Assembly (NCBI GenBank): GCA_018697195.1
Contig: JAGMWU010000067.1
Location: 162,780 to 226,779, forward strand
From: Certhia americana
Taxonomy: Eukaryota; Chordata; Aves; Passeriformes; Certhiidae
DNA length: 64,000 nt
Direction: 5' to 3'
The notes under the pieces are model-generated. The model had not been told where the DNA came from. It worked only from the letters and a program-made list of their open reading frames with translations, and did no database searches. The position numbers were made by a program, and so were the translations under genes. Positions 1 through 11,563 of this stretch are shown here, one piece after another. Numbering within the stretch: the stretch's first letter is position 1; each line of letters opens with the position of its first letter.

Positions 1-3000
1 TAAAAGTGTATATAGCTTTTATAATATTTTCACTATCAGATTAGAATATAACATGCCTGGATAGTTAATAGTGTAACTGTTCATGCATCTGCTAACTAAT
101 AATATAACGGATCACATTCCTAATATTCACATCAGCCTTTTTTCTTTAAATCAAGTGCTTGTATAACAGTTTTTTCTGCAAACTACTGAGGTTCTGCTGC
201 CTGTTACATTTTAGAGACTTTTCTACGTCTCTCCTGCATTGACTGAATAGTTCTTGTTCTTCTTAACCAAGTGGTCTTTGTTCTCTTATTATTAAGTGTT
301 TTTTGTTCTCTTGCCCCTACATGGTCTTTTCTGTGGCTGTAATTCGGCCTTTCTACCTATGAGGCCACGTATATTCTCACACTTGCTTCATCCAAGAACT
401 GCTGGGTAACATGCCTCACATGGGCTCTGTTACATTAGCAGCATCATGTTTGAGCATTTGAGGTGCAAATTAATTTAAGACTTCACTTCAGGACTTTGGC
501 TTCTGCACAGAAATCAGAGTCCTTTGAAACTGTATGTCAGTCTGCCAATTCAGAATCTTTCATTTTCTTGCTTTTTAGGCAATGTTTACAAGTTTCAGAC
601 CGGTTCAAGGTTTCATGCAATATTATGGCATAAACATTTGGATGATGCATGCAAAAGCAACAAGCCTCAGGTAAGGTTGTGAAAACTATTTCTACCCACT
701 TTTTCCTATTTTCCAGAAAATCCTTACTAGAAAAGGTACCTTTTTCAATTTGTGTGTATACACATTCCTGTGGGACAGGGGACAGACATAATTCCTCATT
801 CTGTACATTGACCAATTTTTTCAATAAGAGAAAGATTATTTAAAATTAAAGAATTCCCATCAAATCAGGTTTTGTGCAGGTCTAGCTATTGATTTGGTTG
901 CCTTAAGAGCATATAACCTCTACTCTCAGTTGCTTCAAGCAAGATAACCTCATCTCTTCTTTAGAAGGGACTGTCTCATGGAAAATGAAAACCACACTAG
1001 GATGGACTTGATGATCTTAGTGACCTTTCCCAAATGTAATGATTCTATGAGTAATTTACAATCTCTTCCAGGTACCTGCTAATCTAATGTCATTCGAATA
1101 ATCTCCTCTCCTACCTGGTGTGACTTCAAGTGCCAAACGGAAGAAACTGATTATTGTTGTCTAAGGAGAAAAGGAGAATGGTTTTCCTGACATGAGCCAG
1201 CCACAGATATTTCAGCACTTTCCTATGTAACATGAAAGTGATTCTGATACAGCTTTTAAAAGCAGAAAGTGAATGTTGTCTGTAGGACCAGATAAAAGTC
1301 TCATGCACTGACTGAAAGCAAACAAGTTAGATGGACAGAAGACTCATCCTGACTCCAGCAGGATTCTAGAGCCCTCAACTATTTGTGATCAGAGACTGCA
1401 TGAACTGATATTTGACCACAAACTGAGCATCATATCTTCTGCCTGTTCTTTTTTAAATGGTTCTTTTTATTGTTAAGCTGCTTTGTGTGACTGAAGAATA
1501 TTTGGCCCATGTTGGGTTTCAGTTCTTTCTAATGCACAGAATGATTGACAGTGTTAACTTGCTCCAAAGTGTCAATTAGGATAAAAAATTGTGGAACAAC
1601 ATTTTTATAATCTAAGTGCACTGAGTTGCTTGGCAATGTGGCTGCCTCAAATTTTCTATCAAATCTCTGGACAATTCTGCTGTTCATATTTGAGCTATTT
1701 AGGAAAAATGTATTTTGGCATAGGACAGTTGGTTTTCTTTTTCATTTGGTTATTTTGCTCAGGAATACTCTGGTAATGGATTTAAAGCTGTTTATGTTGT
1801 GCTGAAGTTTGTCTTTCATTCTTTTACCAGTGGCATAGTTGCTTAGAAATTTGGTGTTTCGGTTCAGTCTGAACATTGTTCATTTCAAATCCCTTAGCAC
1901 AGGGAAGCAGGTAATCAGGTGTTATGTATCACATGGTCCTGGCTCCTCAGAATGACTCATATCATTGTTTCTGTTCTGTCCTTCTGTGGATGACTTGGCT
2001 CCACTCAATTCCTGTATGTGTTGCGACTTAAGGTCATTAGTCCTGGTAGATGGTACTGCTGTTGTGAAATTATGGTGGCAGTGACAGACTGCCTAACAGT
2101 GGAGCAAGTACGAAGAAGTTTCCACATCACTATCCAGAGAACAAACAAACAAACAAAAGTGTAACTGGGCCTTCTCCTCTGAAGGAACTCTCTCTATGCT
2201 GTATTTCTGCTATGCCCTGGCACTTCTGTAGTCAGAATCTTTTTCTGTTCATATGTTAAATTCATTGCTTTTTCTGTTTGAAACTCTTTTGCCATATAGC
2301 ATCACTATTCTGACTTCATCAATCACCAGAAAACCTCTTCTGACTTTCCTAAGATTGCATAGAGGAGAAACTGGCAAGTCAGCCTCTAGCTTACAAACCA
2401 GGAACACCGTGGAAGTCAATTTAAGTAAACAGAATCTCTACTAGAACAAGCTCCCAGCCAATACCAGTATGTATTCTGTGTACTTCCATGATTTTCTACA
2501 TTTTTATTTTGAAACTTCTCTAACAACAAGGAGAAAAAAATGCCTGTATTGTTAAATGTAGGTCAAAAGTAAATATTTTGTTCTTCTAAGAGTTCATGTT
2601 ACAATCCTGAAAGCCTAATACATGCTTTTCAAGAAAACCAGTTCCTGATGACAACTGCGTTTAGATCCTGGGACATGGGAAAGTGTATGTAGAGTTGACA
2701 AATTTTGTTTGATAACTGAGGAACTGTATGAAAAGAGTGGTAATGCAAAATATATTTGTATTTGTCTAGTTTTTCTCTTTTTTTGCTAACTTAAGACAAC
2801 TTTGAACTAGGAAAAACATGGTTATCTGCAAGGGCAGAGCATCTAAAGCCATTAGAGATGGTATAGAAGCTTTTGAATGTAGTAACATCCTGTAACCAGT
2901 AAATTACTTCAGACTGTTAGACTGTGATATAGTCTGAATTATTCTGCACCTGTGGATTTTTGTGATTAGTCATCAATGAGATTAAGCATCTTTTCAGTAT

Positions 3001-4107
3001 AGCACAATTGTGAAATTGCTGCGGAATATTGAGAAATTTGATTGATGGCAGTGAAAGAATACTGATGGCAGTGAAAGAATACTATAGTAAAACATCTTAA
3101 ACAAATTTTAAATTAGTCTTTAAGTATTAAACAGTTCATAGCTGCTGATTAGAGATGTTATGATGCCATTTGCTATTACCTGATACTTTTATGGTTATTT
3201 GAGAGCTGTTATTGAAATACAGTATGTTGCCTATCACTAATTATTACAGCATTTTCACAGACAATATCACAAACCATACAAGTTTTCCTCCATCAAAGGA
3301 GTTTACATAACTGCCTAGTTATGTAAAGGTAAACATTATGTCATAATTACTATTTTCAGAATTGTGAAGGTATACTAAGTGTAGGTAATATTATTAGTTT
3401 ATTAAATGTGCAATTTTGATGTAATTCAATGCCAAAATGCATGTTTTTCCAAATAGCACTAAAATGAGGCAAAGAAACTAGTTTTCAAATTGAGATGGAC
3501 TTGTCACATTATAATGTTAATCAGTTTCAACATTTTGGTTTGTTTTGTGTGGAAACTGTTGCACTATTTTTGGCTGTGTTTTCCAGCAGTCCACTGCATG
3601 CCATTTGTGTAAAGGATTCTTTCTATAATTCTTGTGAACTGTCTCACCTGTAAGAACTCTGGCATTGGAATCTAGGTTTTTGGCAAAGTATTTTGTTACC
3701 TCAGTCTTGTATCAAGTTGCTGCATTTTTCAGTTTGTTACATTGATAATAATGATTGTTTTGCTAATTAAATACTTTAATGTAAAAAAGTTTGTTTACTA
3801 CAACAGTAATAGCATTTGGTTGTAAGTTTAAAAATGTGCAGGGTATGTATTGCTGTTGACAATAAAATGTTCTGAAAAAGAATAGTACAGGTACAGAAAG
3901 AATGTTTTAGCTCAAAGGCAGTATGCATGTTTTATTAGTGAATGGATGGTAATGTAATTGAACAGACTCTACAGAGCAATGTCTAGTCATTTAAATACAA
4001 CCGAATTAACATTTCTAGGATAAAATAGAAAAAGCCTCCAAATCTGCAGTGTTTTCAAGAGAGATTTGGGAAGTCCAGAGAAGTAGAGAGACGAATTTCT
4101 TTGCACT
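1..4107. other. AT-rich region without a recognised gene
   Basis: No reading frame here has a recognisable domain or credible splice-flanked exons; open frames are at most about 95 codons and look like chance. One CR1 relic lies near 995-1052. A short direct duplication (unit near tgatggcagtgaaagaatac) lies at about 3042-3083. The stretch is probably intergenic, upstream of the GT92 gene. Confidence 0.5.
995..1052 (+). mobile_element. CR1 LINE 3'-end relic
   Basis: The run has the pattern of the avian CR1 3' terminus: 'ggatggacttgatgatctta', then a degraded 'acctttccca' block and the typical 'atgattctatga' end. It is very short and diverged, so subfamily cannot be given. Confidence 0.6.
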
Positions 4108-4570
4108 TAAAATGTAACTCAGCAGGTTTGCAGATGACACCAAACTGCGTGGTACAGTTGTCACACCTGAAGACTGGGGCCTGGACAAGCTGGATGAGTG
4201 GCTTGGGCTGACATAATTCTAATGAACAGATCAAAAGTAACTCTGCTGAGAAAGACTTGGGGATGCTGGTGTATGAGAGGCTGGACATGTTCTGGCCGTG
4301 TGTGCTGGCAGCATCAAAAGCAGTGTGGGCAGCAGGTGACAGAGGTGGTTCTGCCCCTCCGCTCAGCTCTTTTGCGACCTTCACTCTTGTGGAGTGCTTC
4401 ATCCAGCTGTAAAAGTCCATCATGGTATAGGAAAGATGGGCATCTGTTGCAGTAGGTCCAGTGAAGGACCACAAAAACAATCAGAGAGCTGGAGCACCTC
4501 AGCTATGAGGAAAGTCTGAGACAGATGGAATTGTTTAATCTGAAGAAGAAAATGTGCCAAGGAGATGTTG
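4108..4570 (+). mobile_element. Truncated CR1 LINE fragment (end of ORF2 region)
   Basis: Blocks characteristic of the CR1 reverse-transcriptase ORF end appear in order: 'tttgcagatgacaccaaact', 'gagaaagacttggggatgct', 'gcatcaaaagcagtgtgggc', 'gtggttctgcccctccgctc', 'tcagagagctggagcacctc' and a 'gaggaaagtctgagacagat' block. All recognisable ORF2 blocks read on the plus strand. The reading frame is broken by deletions and stops, so this is a dead copy. The fragment stops near 4570, exactly where GC-rich CpG-island DNA begins, and it lacks the rest of the 3' UTR. Confidence 0.85.
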
Positions 4571-5015
4571 CCGTGCACAGCAAGCCGCGGGGAGGCACCA
4601 CCGTAGTTGGAAGCGAGGAGCAGCTGGGCCGTGCCGGGCGGGGCCCCTCTCTGAGGTACGGCCGGGCCGGGGCCGCGGGGTCTCGGCTCCAGGAGCTGAG
4701 GGAGGGGATCGAGCGCTCCCGCCGGCCTCGGGCAGCAGCGGTGTGATGCGGTTGCTGCTGTCGGTACCGCAGGGGGAACCGGGTTCGAGGCGTGAGAGTT
4801 CTGGTAAGCGCCGACCCAGCCTGGCGCAGCTCTGTCGGCGGTGCCCGCCCGCGCCTCTGCCCACGCCCCGCGCGGTGCCGGCTGTGGTAAGCGTGGTAAA
4901 CCCGGCGGGACCGCAAGAGAGCTCTGGCAGCGGCACCTGCTCGGCGTCCTCTAACTGGGAGCTCTCGCAGGAGAGGCGCGACAGATTCGTGATTATATTT
5001 CCGCTCAAGAAATAA
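4570..5015. promoter_or_regulatory. CpG island; candidate GT92 gene promoter and first exon
   Basis: Base composition turns abruptly GC-rich with dense CpG, then returns to AT-rich after about 5010. On the plus strand there are donor-like sites at 4804 (ctg|gtaagc), 4887 (gtg|gtaagc) and just downstream at 5072 (acg|gtaagt). Any of these could end an untranslated first exon spliced to 10196. Long open frames run on both strands, as is usual in GC-rich DNA, and none resembles a known protein. The link to the GT92 gene is inferred from position and orientation. Confidence 0.6.
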
Positions 5016-6711
5016 GAGGATGGTGAACAGCTCTAGCATTATTTTTCGGCAGTGGGGGTAACTGCTTAACGGTAAGTTAAAGGTACATATTAAGTGTCCA
5101 AACTAGGGTGTGGAATAGGACTTTGGTTGGTTTGGTTCAGCAGTCCCAGCTGAGTTCCATGCAAACTTCTTTTGTATGGGACTCCTGGGACAGAAGCCAC
5201 AGGAAAACAGAGACAGCCTTGACTTTAAGTACTGTTCAGTGGTAGCTAAACATCAGTTGTTTGAAGCACTTTGGTCACAAAACAACACCCTGCTACTTAC
5301 TAGGAAGAAAATTTGCTCAGTCCCAGCTAAAAAAAGTACAGTGTGAAAGAAAAATGTTTAAATAACAAATCTTTTAAATGTCATGCAGTTTTTATTTTGC
5401 CCAGTCTGTTTGATTTTTCAAAGGACACAGTTTAAATGTTTACAATAGGGGGAGTTTGGTTTAGGAATCCACAGCAGATTATAATGGAGAAGTTTCTGAG
5501 TGCATACAGGAAAGTGTGGGGTTTGCCAGTTATAATGGCACAAAATAAGTACAGCAAATGTATATTGACAGTTGTATGACAAAACTGTAATTGTTCTAGC
5601 TTACTATCTTTGTGTTTAGGATAGAAATAGGCAGGTTTATTTTTTTTAGAGTAGTATTGTATTAGTGAAAAAGTACTGACTTCAGTTTAATCCTTCAAAC
5701 AATATGCTTCTGACTTTGGATCTTAGAGGAAGGACACTGATGTGTCAAAGAATATTTCCAAAAAAGTATGTTATCAAAAGATTAGCAACAAGCAATTGAG
5801 TTAAAGATGGTAAATGATCGTTAGTATTTGGAATTCTTATTTAGGAACCAGTGATCAGTGGTTTTGCTTTTGACAAAAATCATAAAGTAAAGGATAGAGG
5901 ATAACTTTTTTCGAAAATTACTAGTTTTGTGAGGCTGGTTTTTTCAAGTGGGGTTTTTTTTTTAGTTAGACTCTGGATAAGCAAGGAATAGGTTGTTTAT
6001 TGTTCTTATACTGCTGAAGCTAATACTTCATATTAGCAACCAAAACTCTGCAGTCACCTCCTGTCAGTATGCCCTCTATCCTTACCCTAGATTGGGAGAT
6101 GAAGTAATAAGATGAGAGTTACAAAAAACTTAGTGCAATGTAGACATTGCCGAGATACTGAAATGAGCAGCACGAAAAGTCTTCAGCTGTCTCCATGTGA
6201 ACAAAAGAATTTGCAAAGGAAGGCCACAATGCAGAAAGCATGTGAGGGAGATTTATTATTACCCAGGAATGACTCTTGAACTAAATTAGCAATTGGTACC
6301 AGCTTTTAGTAAAGACAGTGCTAGTTGTGGAGGGTTTTAGAAAGATGTTGGAAAGGAAGGTCTGAAAATAGAAGTTGGACAACTGTCCTGGTAAAAACAA
6401 CGTTGAATTTGAAGGTGCTGAAAAAAATAAATTCCATTTCAAACTTCTAAAAAGACAAGCTATTGGAAGAAAGTATCAATGGGAGATTAATAAATGTGTT
6501 GTGAGCGTAGTGGTACAGTGTGGCTAAAGCATGAGTGATTCCTTGGTTTAGGACAGGGAAAAAAAGATGATTGAAATATATGAAAGTTTGTGAGTGCATT
6601 CTTGGTCCCATACAAAGTTTTAGAGTAAATTTTAGAAGGACTGTGACCAATGAAATGAGAAACATGATTAATTTGAGCAGCTCAATCTATTGAAAGATGT
6701 CTCACCTACAG

Positions 6712-6778
6712 CAAGGGGATTGGAAGTAGATGATATTTTAAAAGTCCTGTCCAACCCAAGCTGTTCCATGATTCTAAC
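6712..6778 (+). mobile_element. CR1 LINE 3'-end relic
   Basis: The pattern 'ggattggaagtagatgatat', then 'gtcctgtccaacccaagctg' and 'ttccatgattctaa' matches the conserved avian CR1 3' end (ggttggactagatgatct... ccaacccaaaccattctatga). It is diverged and short. Confidence 0.75.
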
Positions 6779-9700
6779 TGTGACAAGAGCTCTTTATTAT
6801 CACCTTGCTGCAGACGAAAACACATTGTGTAACTGCACTTGCTTGACTCACTGGGCAGATGTATTAATTGTTGACTGATGACATGTTCAGATGTATCTGT
6901 GCAATATGTTGCATCTCCAAAAAATGTAATCCTAGCGTGCATTAAGAGAGAAAATTTCCAACAGTGATGAGGGCGTGTTACTTGCCACATACAAATGGAT
7001 TAGGTACAGACATTTCTAGTCTTGTGTACTAGAGAGTAATAGAAACTTGGCCAACTGCACAGAAGTGATTGGTGAAGGAATGTTTCTAATGACATGGTTT
7101 TACCTTTCATTCAGCTGTTTTGTTGAATGAAAAGGTAACAAATATGAAGACAAGGAGGTGATATTACTGCAGTCTGTCAGGGTGGTGGGTTAGAAGAAAG
7201 CCTGTTTACAGTTAAGTGGAATAATGCAACATAGCCATTGGTGCTATTAGCTAAATTTAGTATTTAAGCAAATCTGCATAATTTGTGTCATGTTTACTTG
7301 CATATCAAATGGAATTAAAAAATACAAAATCAAAATTAATTGTTACTATAAAAGAAACTCATTTAAATATGGTGAAAGCATACTTTTAAAGTTAAAATTT
7401 TCCATTTTACCCTCTCTATAGTGAGGAAATACAAATTTAGTGTTCTTAATTACTGACTTCATATATTTTATGACTTCATATTTGTGCTCTTTATTTCAGG
7501 AGAGCAAAATTAATGAATTCTGTTGAGGAAACCATAAATTTCACTCGCCAAATAATTGCATATTTCTTTTCTTTAAGAATTGGTGTTCTGATGTGTCTTT
7601 GAGCTCTTGATTTTTCTCTATGTCTCAGCTTCTAGAATTTGATGTTGTTTCAGCACTCTTACAGTTCCTAATCAGAATCTGTATCTACATGTTCTAACTA
7701 TAGCATGTTATGAAGAAAATATTTCTCCGAGAAATACAGATGCATATATCTATAGTGTATTTTTCTAGTTCTTTTTAAGTATGTATGTGAACTGGGTTTT
7801 TATCAACATGCAAGATTAATTTTCAGAAGGAAACTTCAGTAGCTTTTAAAAAACCCATGAAAAATGTTTGATTTTCTTCATTAACTCGTTTGTAATTTAA
7901 ATTAAGTTCTTGCAACACAATGATGTGCCTTGCTCAAGAGAAGGAAAACTTGTTTTTCTGGTAGGTGTGGCTGCTGTTACTGACATTAGAAGAGCAACAG
8001 CTGTGTGAAATAAAATGTGCCAGGAAGCGTCTTAGGTATTGTACCTTTTTTTTTTCTCAAAGTATTGTTCTGTATTGAAGAATTATTGCAATTTACCTTA
8101 AAAGTATATAAGTTTTTTATCTGTTTAAAATAAGCAATTAATAGATTATTTTAGCAAAATAACTTAGCAAAAAATGCATGGATGACTGAACAGAACTTCA
8201 CTCAAGTATCTGCTTTAAAAGGTACTTTTTCCTTTCCAGTGTTTGCTGTTCAAAATACAATTGAAAAGATACAATTTTTTTCTTGTTAGTTATTTATTAC
8301 TAGCCAAAGCAGAAGAAAGAACAGATAATAAATTAATTTTGTTATTTACTGTTGACAGGGTTTAATAATTCTTTAATTAAAAAAAAAATTAATTTCTGTA
8401 AGACAGAAGAGTAAGTCATAGATAAAACCAAAGGGAAGAATGTTAAATGTGACCTTGTCTATGTTGTAAGAATGGTAAAATATATAACATCCTTGGAATA
8501 AGAATGCTTGGGGGAGACCTGTACTTTAGAACATTTCACAAAGACGCTTAAAAAGTTGGAGTTGTTTTCAGTCACAAATCACCAGCTGGAAGTCATATGG
8601 CAATAGCAGATTCTTACTGTGTGTTTGTAGTTCTGCTCTCAATCTTAAGGACTTATGGTGAGGACTCTCCACTACAGAGGTAGAAGAGTCAATTTTTTCT
8701 GCTGCTCCTTTTCTGCTTCGTGCTTAGTGTGATGCAATGAGAGTTTTGGTGCCCCAATGACTATTTTCATCTGAAAAGCAATTTCTTGGTAGCTAGCAAA
8801 GGCTGCTGTAAATCACATCAGCCTTGGCATATGGGACGTTTTCAGGGGTGTTTTGTGACCGTGATTCTCCTTAGTTCACTTTTTTGTGAAAGAGCAATTG
8901 TGAAAATACTGTACATTATTTTGAAGGCAGGGGCAGTTATTTTTTGCCTGCTCAAAACATTTTTGTCATCTTGTGCAATAACATCTGTTCGGAATAGCAT
9001 TCTATGTCGGCATTTTACACCATTACACGCTTCCTGCTGCTGGCAGTTGGGGAAACTCTCTTCTACCAATCCACTTTTCTGATCTGTCATGAGTTTAATT
9101 AATTTGGAACACTTTTTTCCCCAAGAATTCCTGTGGTACAAGCAGGCCTTTGAGAGAATTTCCCGTCACTTTTCTGTTTATGGATCATCTCTGAATACCT
9201 AAAGATGAATTTGTAGAGAAAACTTTTATCTAGGCTCCACTTGCAGAAATTAGTGCTTGAGAGTGCCATAAACTCCCACTCAGGCATTAACATTTACTAG
9301 CACAAATGTTGCTGAAAACTTGGGTCATCCAGGCACTCAGCACTGCCTACCTGTTCCTGCAGCAGCAAGAGTTTAAAGCCCTAACCCCCAAATCATGCCA
9401 GAAGCTGAGCCAGCATTAATGCAGTGTGAAGATGCCCACATCTCCAATAAGCATTAATATGAGATGACCTGTCCTGCAACTCCTGCCTTGTACAGGGCTG
9501 TGTAGGGTAGAGTGGCTGAGACTGACTTTGATACCTGCGTAGATTTCACCTGTCTTCTGCTGGATTGTATGGATTGACTTTCCTCTGTGTGTATGGTCTC
9601 ATATGTGGTGATATGTGGTGATCTGCAAGTTAGGGAATTCATAAATTGTATTAAGTGATTATATCTGGACCATCGCATGTAATCCCCAGTTAGCATGTTT

Positions 9701-10183
9701 ATTATGAATTTGGTTAATTCAATATAAATTTATCTGCCTCTAGCTTGTCTGTGAGAAGTCTGGTTGAGTTTGGGGTTTTTTTAAAACATAATTTACATAC
9801 ACACTGCGTAGGTGGGAAAAAAGAGAAAAGTTTTGCTTTGCTTTAAGAATTACTGCCTAGTTATTAAATTGGATATTCTAAAATTTGGATTATTGAAAAA
9901 AGCCCCTCCTTGTATTGCTGCATATAGACCTCTGTTACATTCTTCTCCAGAATCGTCTATGTAGAGAAACTGTTCCACACATCTGACAAATAGAGGCATT
10001 CAGAGTGTCACATACAGATTCATACATATCATTAAAGGAATGTTCTGTGACTGGTTTTCCATAGAAGCACAGTAGCTGGGTGTCTGAGTAAGTCAGTGCA
10101 CTGTGACAGAGACTTAACCCCATCTTGTTTGTGAAATTCTGGAGCAATGATCGTGTGTCAGTATTACCTCACACTATGTCTTG

Positions 10184-10195
10184 TCTTTTCTGCAG
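10184..10195 (+). promoter_or_regulatory. Splice acceptor that fixes the GT92 start
   Basis: A pyrimidine-rich tract followed by 'ctgcag' directly abuts 'ATGCGG'. The first codon of the coding exon is therefore the initiator itself, and the 5' UTR must lie in one or more upstream exons. Confidence 0.75.
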
Positions 10196-11563
10196 ATGCG
10201 GAAGCATAAAGTCCAAGGACAAAGAAATTTGCATGCATATTTAGATATGTACAAAATGTTGTGTGCTGCGAAAAAGTCTTACTTTGCTGCTGCTGTGTGC
10301 ATTATTACTGTAACTTCAATGCTGGCAGTTTCTTATCTGAGGTTACAGAGACTTTCTCATCAGCCAAAAGTAATTCAAGAAGGTAGAAGATGTAGAGGGA
10401 GAATTGCCAATAGCACAATAACAGCATTAAAAGGTAACAAAACTTTTATTATATCCCCATACTTTGATGACAGAGAAAGCAAAGTCACTCGTCTGATTGG
10501 GATTGTTCACCATGAAGATGTAAAACAACTGTACTGCTGGTTCTGCTGTCAGCCCAATGGAAAAATATATGTATCAAAAGCAAAAATTGATGTTCACTCA
10601 GACAGATTTGGATTCCCTTATGGTGCATCAGATATAATTTGTTTGGAACCTGAAAACTGTGATCCAACACACGTATCAATTCATCACTCTCCACATGGAA
10701 ATATTGACCAGCTGCCAAGGTTTGAAATTAAAAACCGCAAGGCTGAGACCTTTTCTGTTGACTTCACAGTGTGCATTTCTGCCATGTTTGGAAACTACAA
10801 CAATGTCTTGCAGTTCATACAGAGTATGGAAATGTACAAGATTCTTGGAGTACAGAAAGTGGTGATCTATAAGAACAACTGCAGCCATCTGATGGAGAAA
10901 GTCTTGAAGTTTTATATAGAAGAAGGAACTGTTGAGATAATTCCCTGGCCAATAAACTCACACCTCAGGGTTTCTTCTGAGTGGCACTTCATGCAAGATG
11001 GAACACACATTGGCTACTATGGACAAATCACAGCTCTAAATGACTGTATATATCGTAACATGGAAAGGAGCAAGTTTGTGGTCCTTAATGATGCTGATGA
11101 AATAATTCTTCCCCTTAAACACCCAAACTGGAAAACAATGATGAACAGTCTTCAGGAACAAAACCCAGGGACTAGTGTTTTCCTCTTTGAGAACCATATC
11201 TTCCCAGAAACCATATCTTCTCACATGTTCAACATTTCGTCTTGGAATACTGTGCCAGGTGTTAACATATTACAGCACGTATACAGAGAGCCTGACAGGA
11301 AAGATGTTATCAATCCCAGGAAAATGATAGTTGATCCACGAAAGGTGATTCAGACTTCAGTCCATTCTGTCCTACGTGCTTATGGGAACAGTGCAAATGT
11401 TCCCATGGATGTTGCCCTCATTTATCACTGTCGAAAGGCCCTTCAAAGAGACCTTCCCAGAGAATCTCTCATCAGAGATACAACACTGTGGAGATATAAC
11501 TCATCATTAATCATGAATGTTAACAAGGTGCTATCTCAAACTGTGCTGCAAGCTCAAAAGTGA
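10196..11563 (+). CDS. Glycosyltransferase family 92 protein (avian beta-1,4-galactosyltransferase-like)
   Basis: A single exon encodes 455 aa. The start is the ATG at 10196, directly after the acceptor 'tcttttctgcag'; codons upstream in frame belong to the intron. The architecture is type II Golgi: a short basic cytoplasmic N-terminus, one membrane segment at about residues 28-48 (FAAAVCIITVTSMLAVSYL), a stem, then a GT92 (DUF23) domain at about residues 185-445. It begins at the 'FTVCISAMFGNY' block and includes a DxD-type metal/nucleotide-sugar motif in 'VVLNDADEIILP' (D299, D301). Several N-glycosylation sequons (NST, NKT, NCS, NIS, NSS) and many Cys fit a lumenal domain. Known: GT92 enzymes are galactosyltransferases (worm GALT-1), and a pigeon GT92 enzyme adds beta-1,4-Gal to terminal Gal on N-glycans. 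Inferred: this is that gene or a close paralogue. The frame is intact with no sign of decay. Acceptor specificity cannot be read from sequence. Confidence 0.88.
   Translation: MRKHKVQGQRNLHAYLDMYKMLCAAKKSYFAAAVCIITVTSMLAVSYLRLQRLSHQPKVIQEGRRCRGRIANSTITALKGNKTFIISPYFDDRESKVTRLIGIVHHEDVKQLYCWFCCQPNGKIYVSKAKIDVHSDRFGFPYGASDIICLEPENCDPTHVSIHHSPHGNIDQLPRFEIKNRKAETFSVDFTVCISAMFGNYNNVLQFIQSMEMYKILGVQKVVIYKNNCSHLMEKVLKFYIEEGTVEIIPWPINSHLRVSSEWHFMQDGTHIGYYGQITALNDCIYRNMERSKFVVLNDADEIILPLKHPNWKTMMNSLQEQNPGTSVFLFENHIFPETISSHMFNISSWNTVPGVNILQHVYREPDRKDVINPRKMIVDPRKVIQTSVHSVLRAYGNSANVPMDVALIYHCRKALQRDLPRESLIRDTTLWRYNSSLIMNVNKVLSQTVLQAQK

Larger units (their letters stand above)
5073..10195 (+). other. Probable first intron of the GT92 gene
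   Basis: This AT-rich stretch lies between the 4.6-5.0 kb CpG island and the acceptor (ttgtcttttctgcag) that ends at 10195. It carries a CR1 3' relic near 6712-6778, poly-A and poly-T runs, and a small tandem (gatatgtggt units) near 9603-9622. I see no coding exon in it. The intron call depends on the unproven use of the upstream island. Confidence 0.5.

Noticed and set aside
3042..3083. Roughly 20-base tandem duplication
   Set aside because: Only two copies with no further structure; a simple local duplication.
4503..5039. Open frames of 150-178 codons on both strands of the 4.6-5.0 kb GC-rich region
   Set aside because: Overlapping Arg/Pro/Gly/Ala-rich frames in several phases are expected in a CpG island and show no domain or conserved block.
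10181..10195. Five extra N-terminal codons (read from TTG) ahead of the GT92 ATG
   Set aside because: They are the polypyrimidine tract and AG of the splice acceptor, and TTG is not a credible start here.
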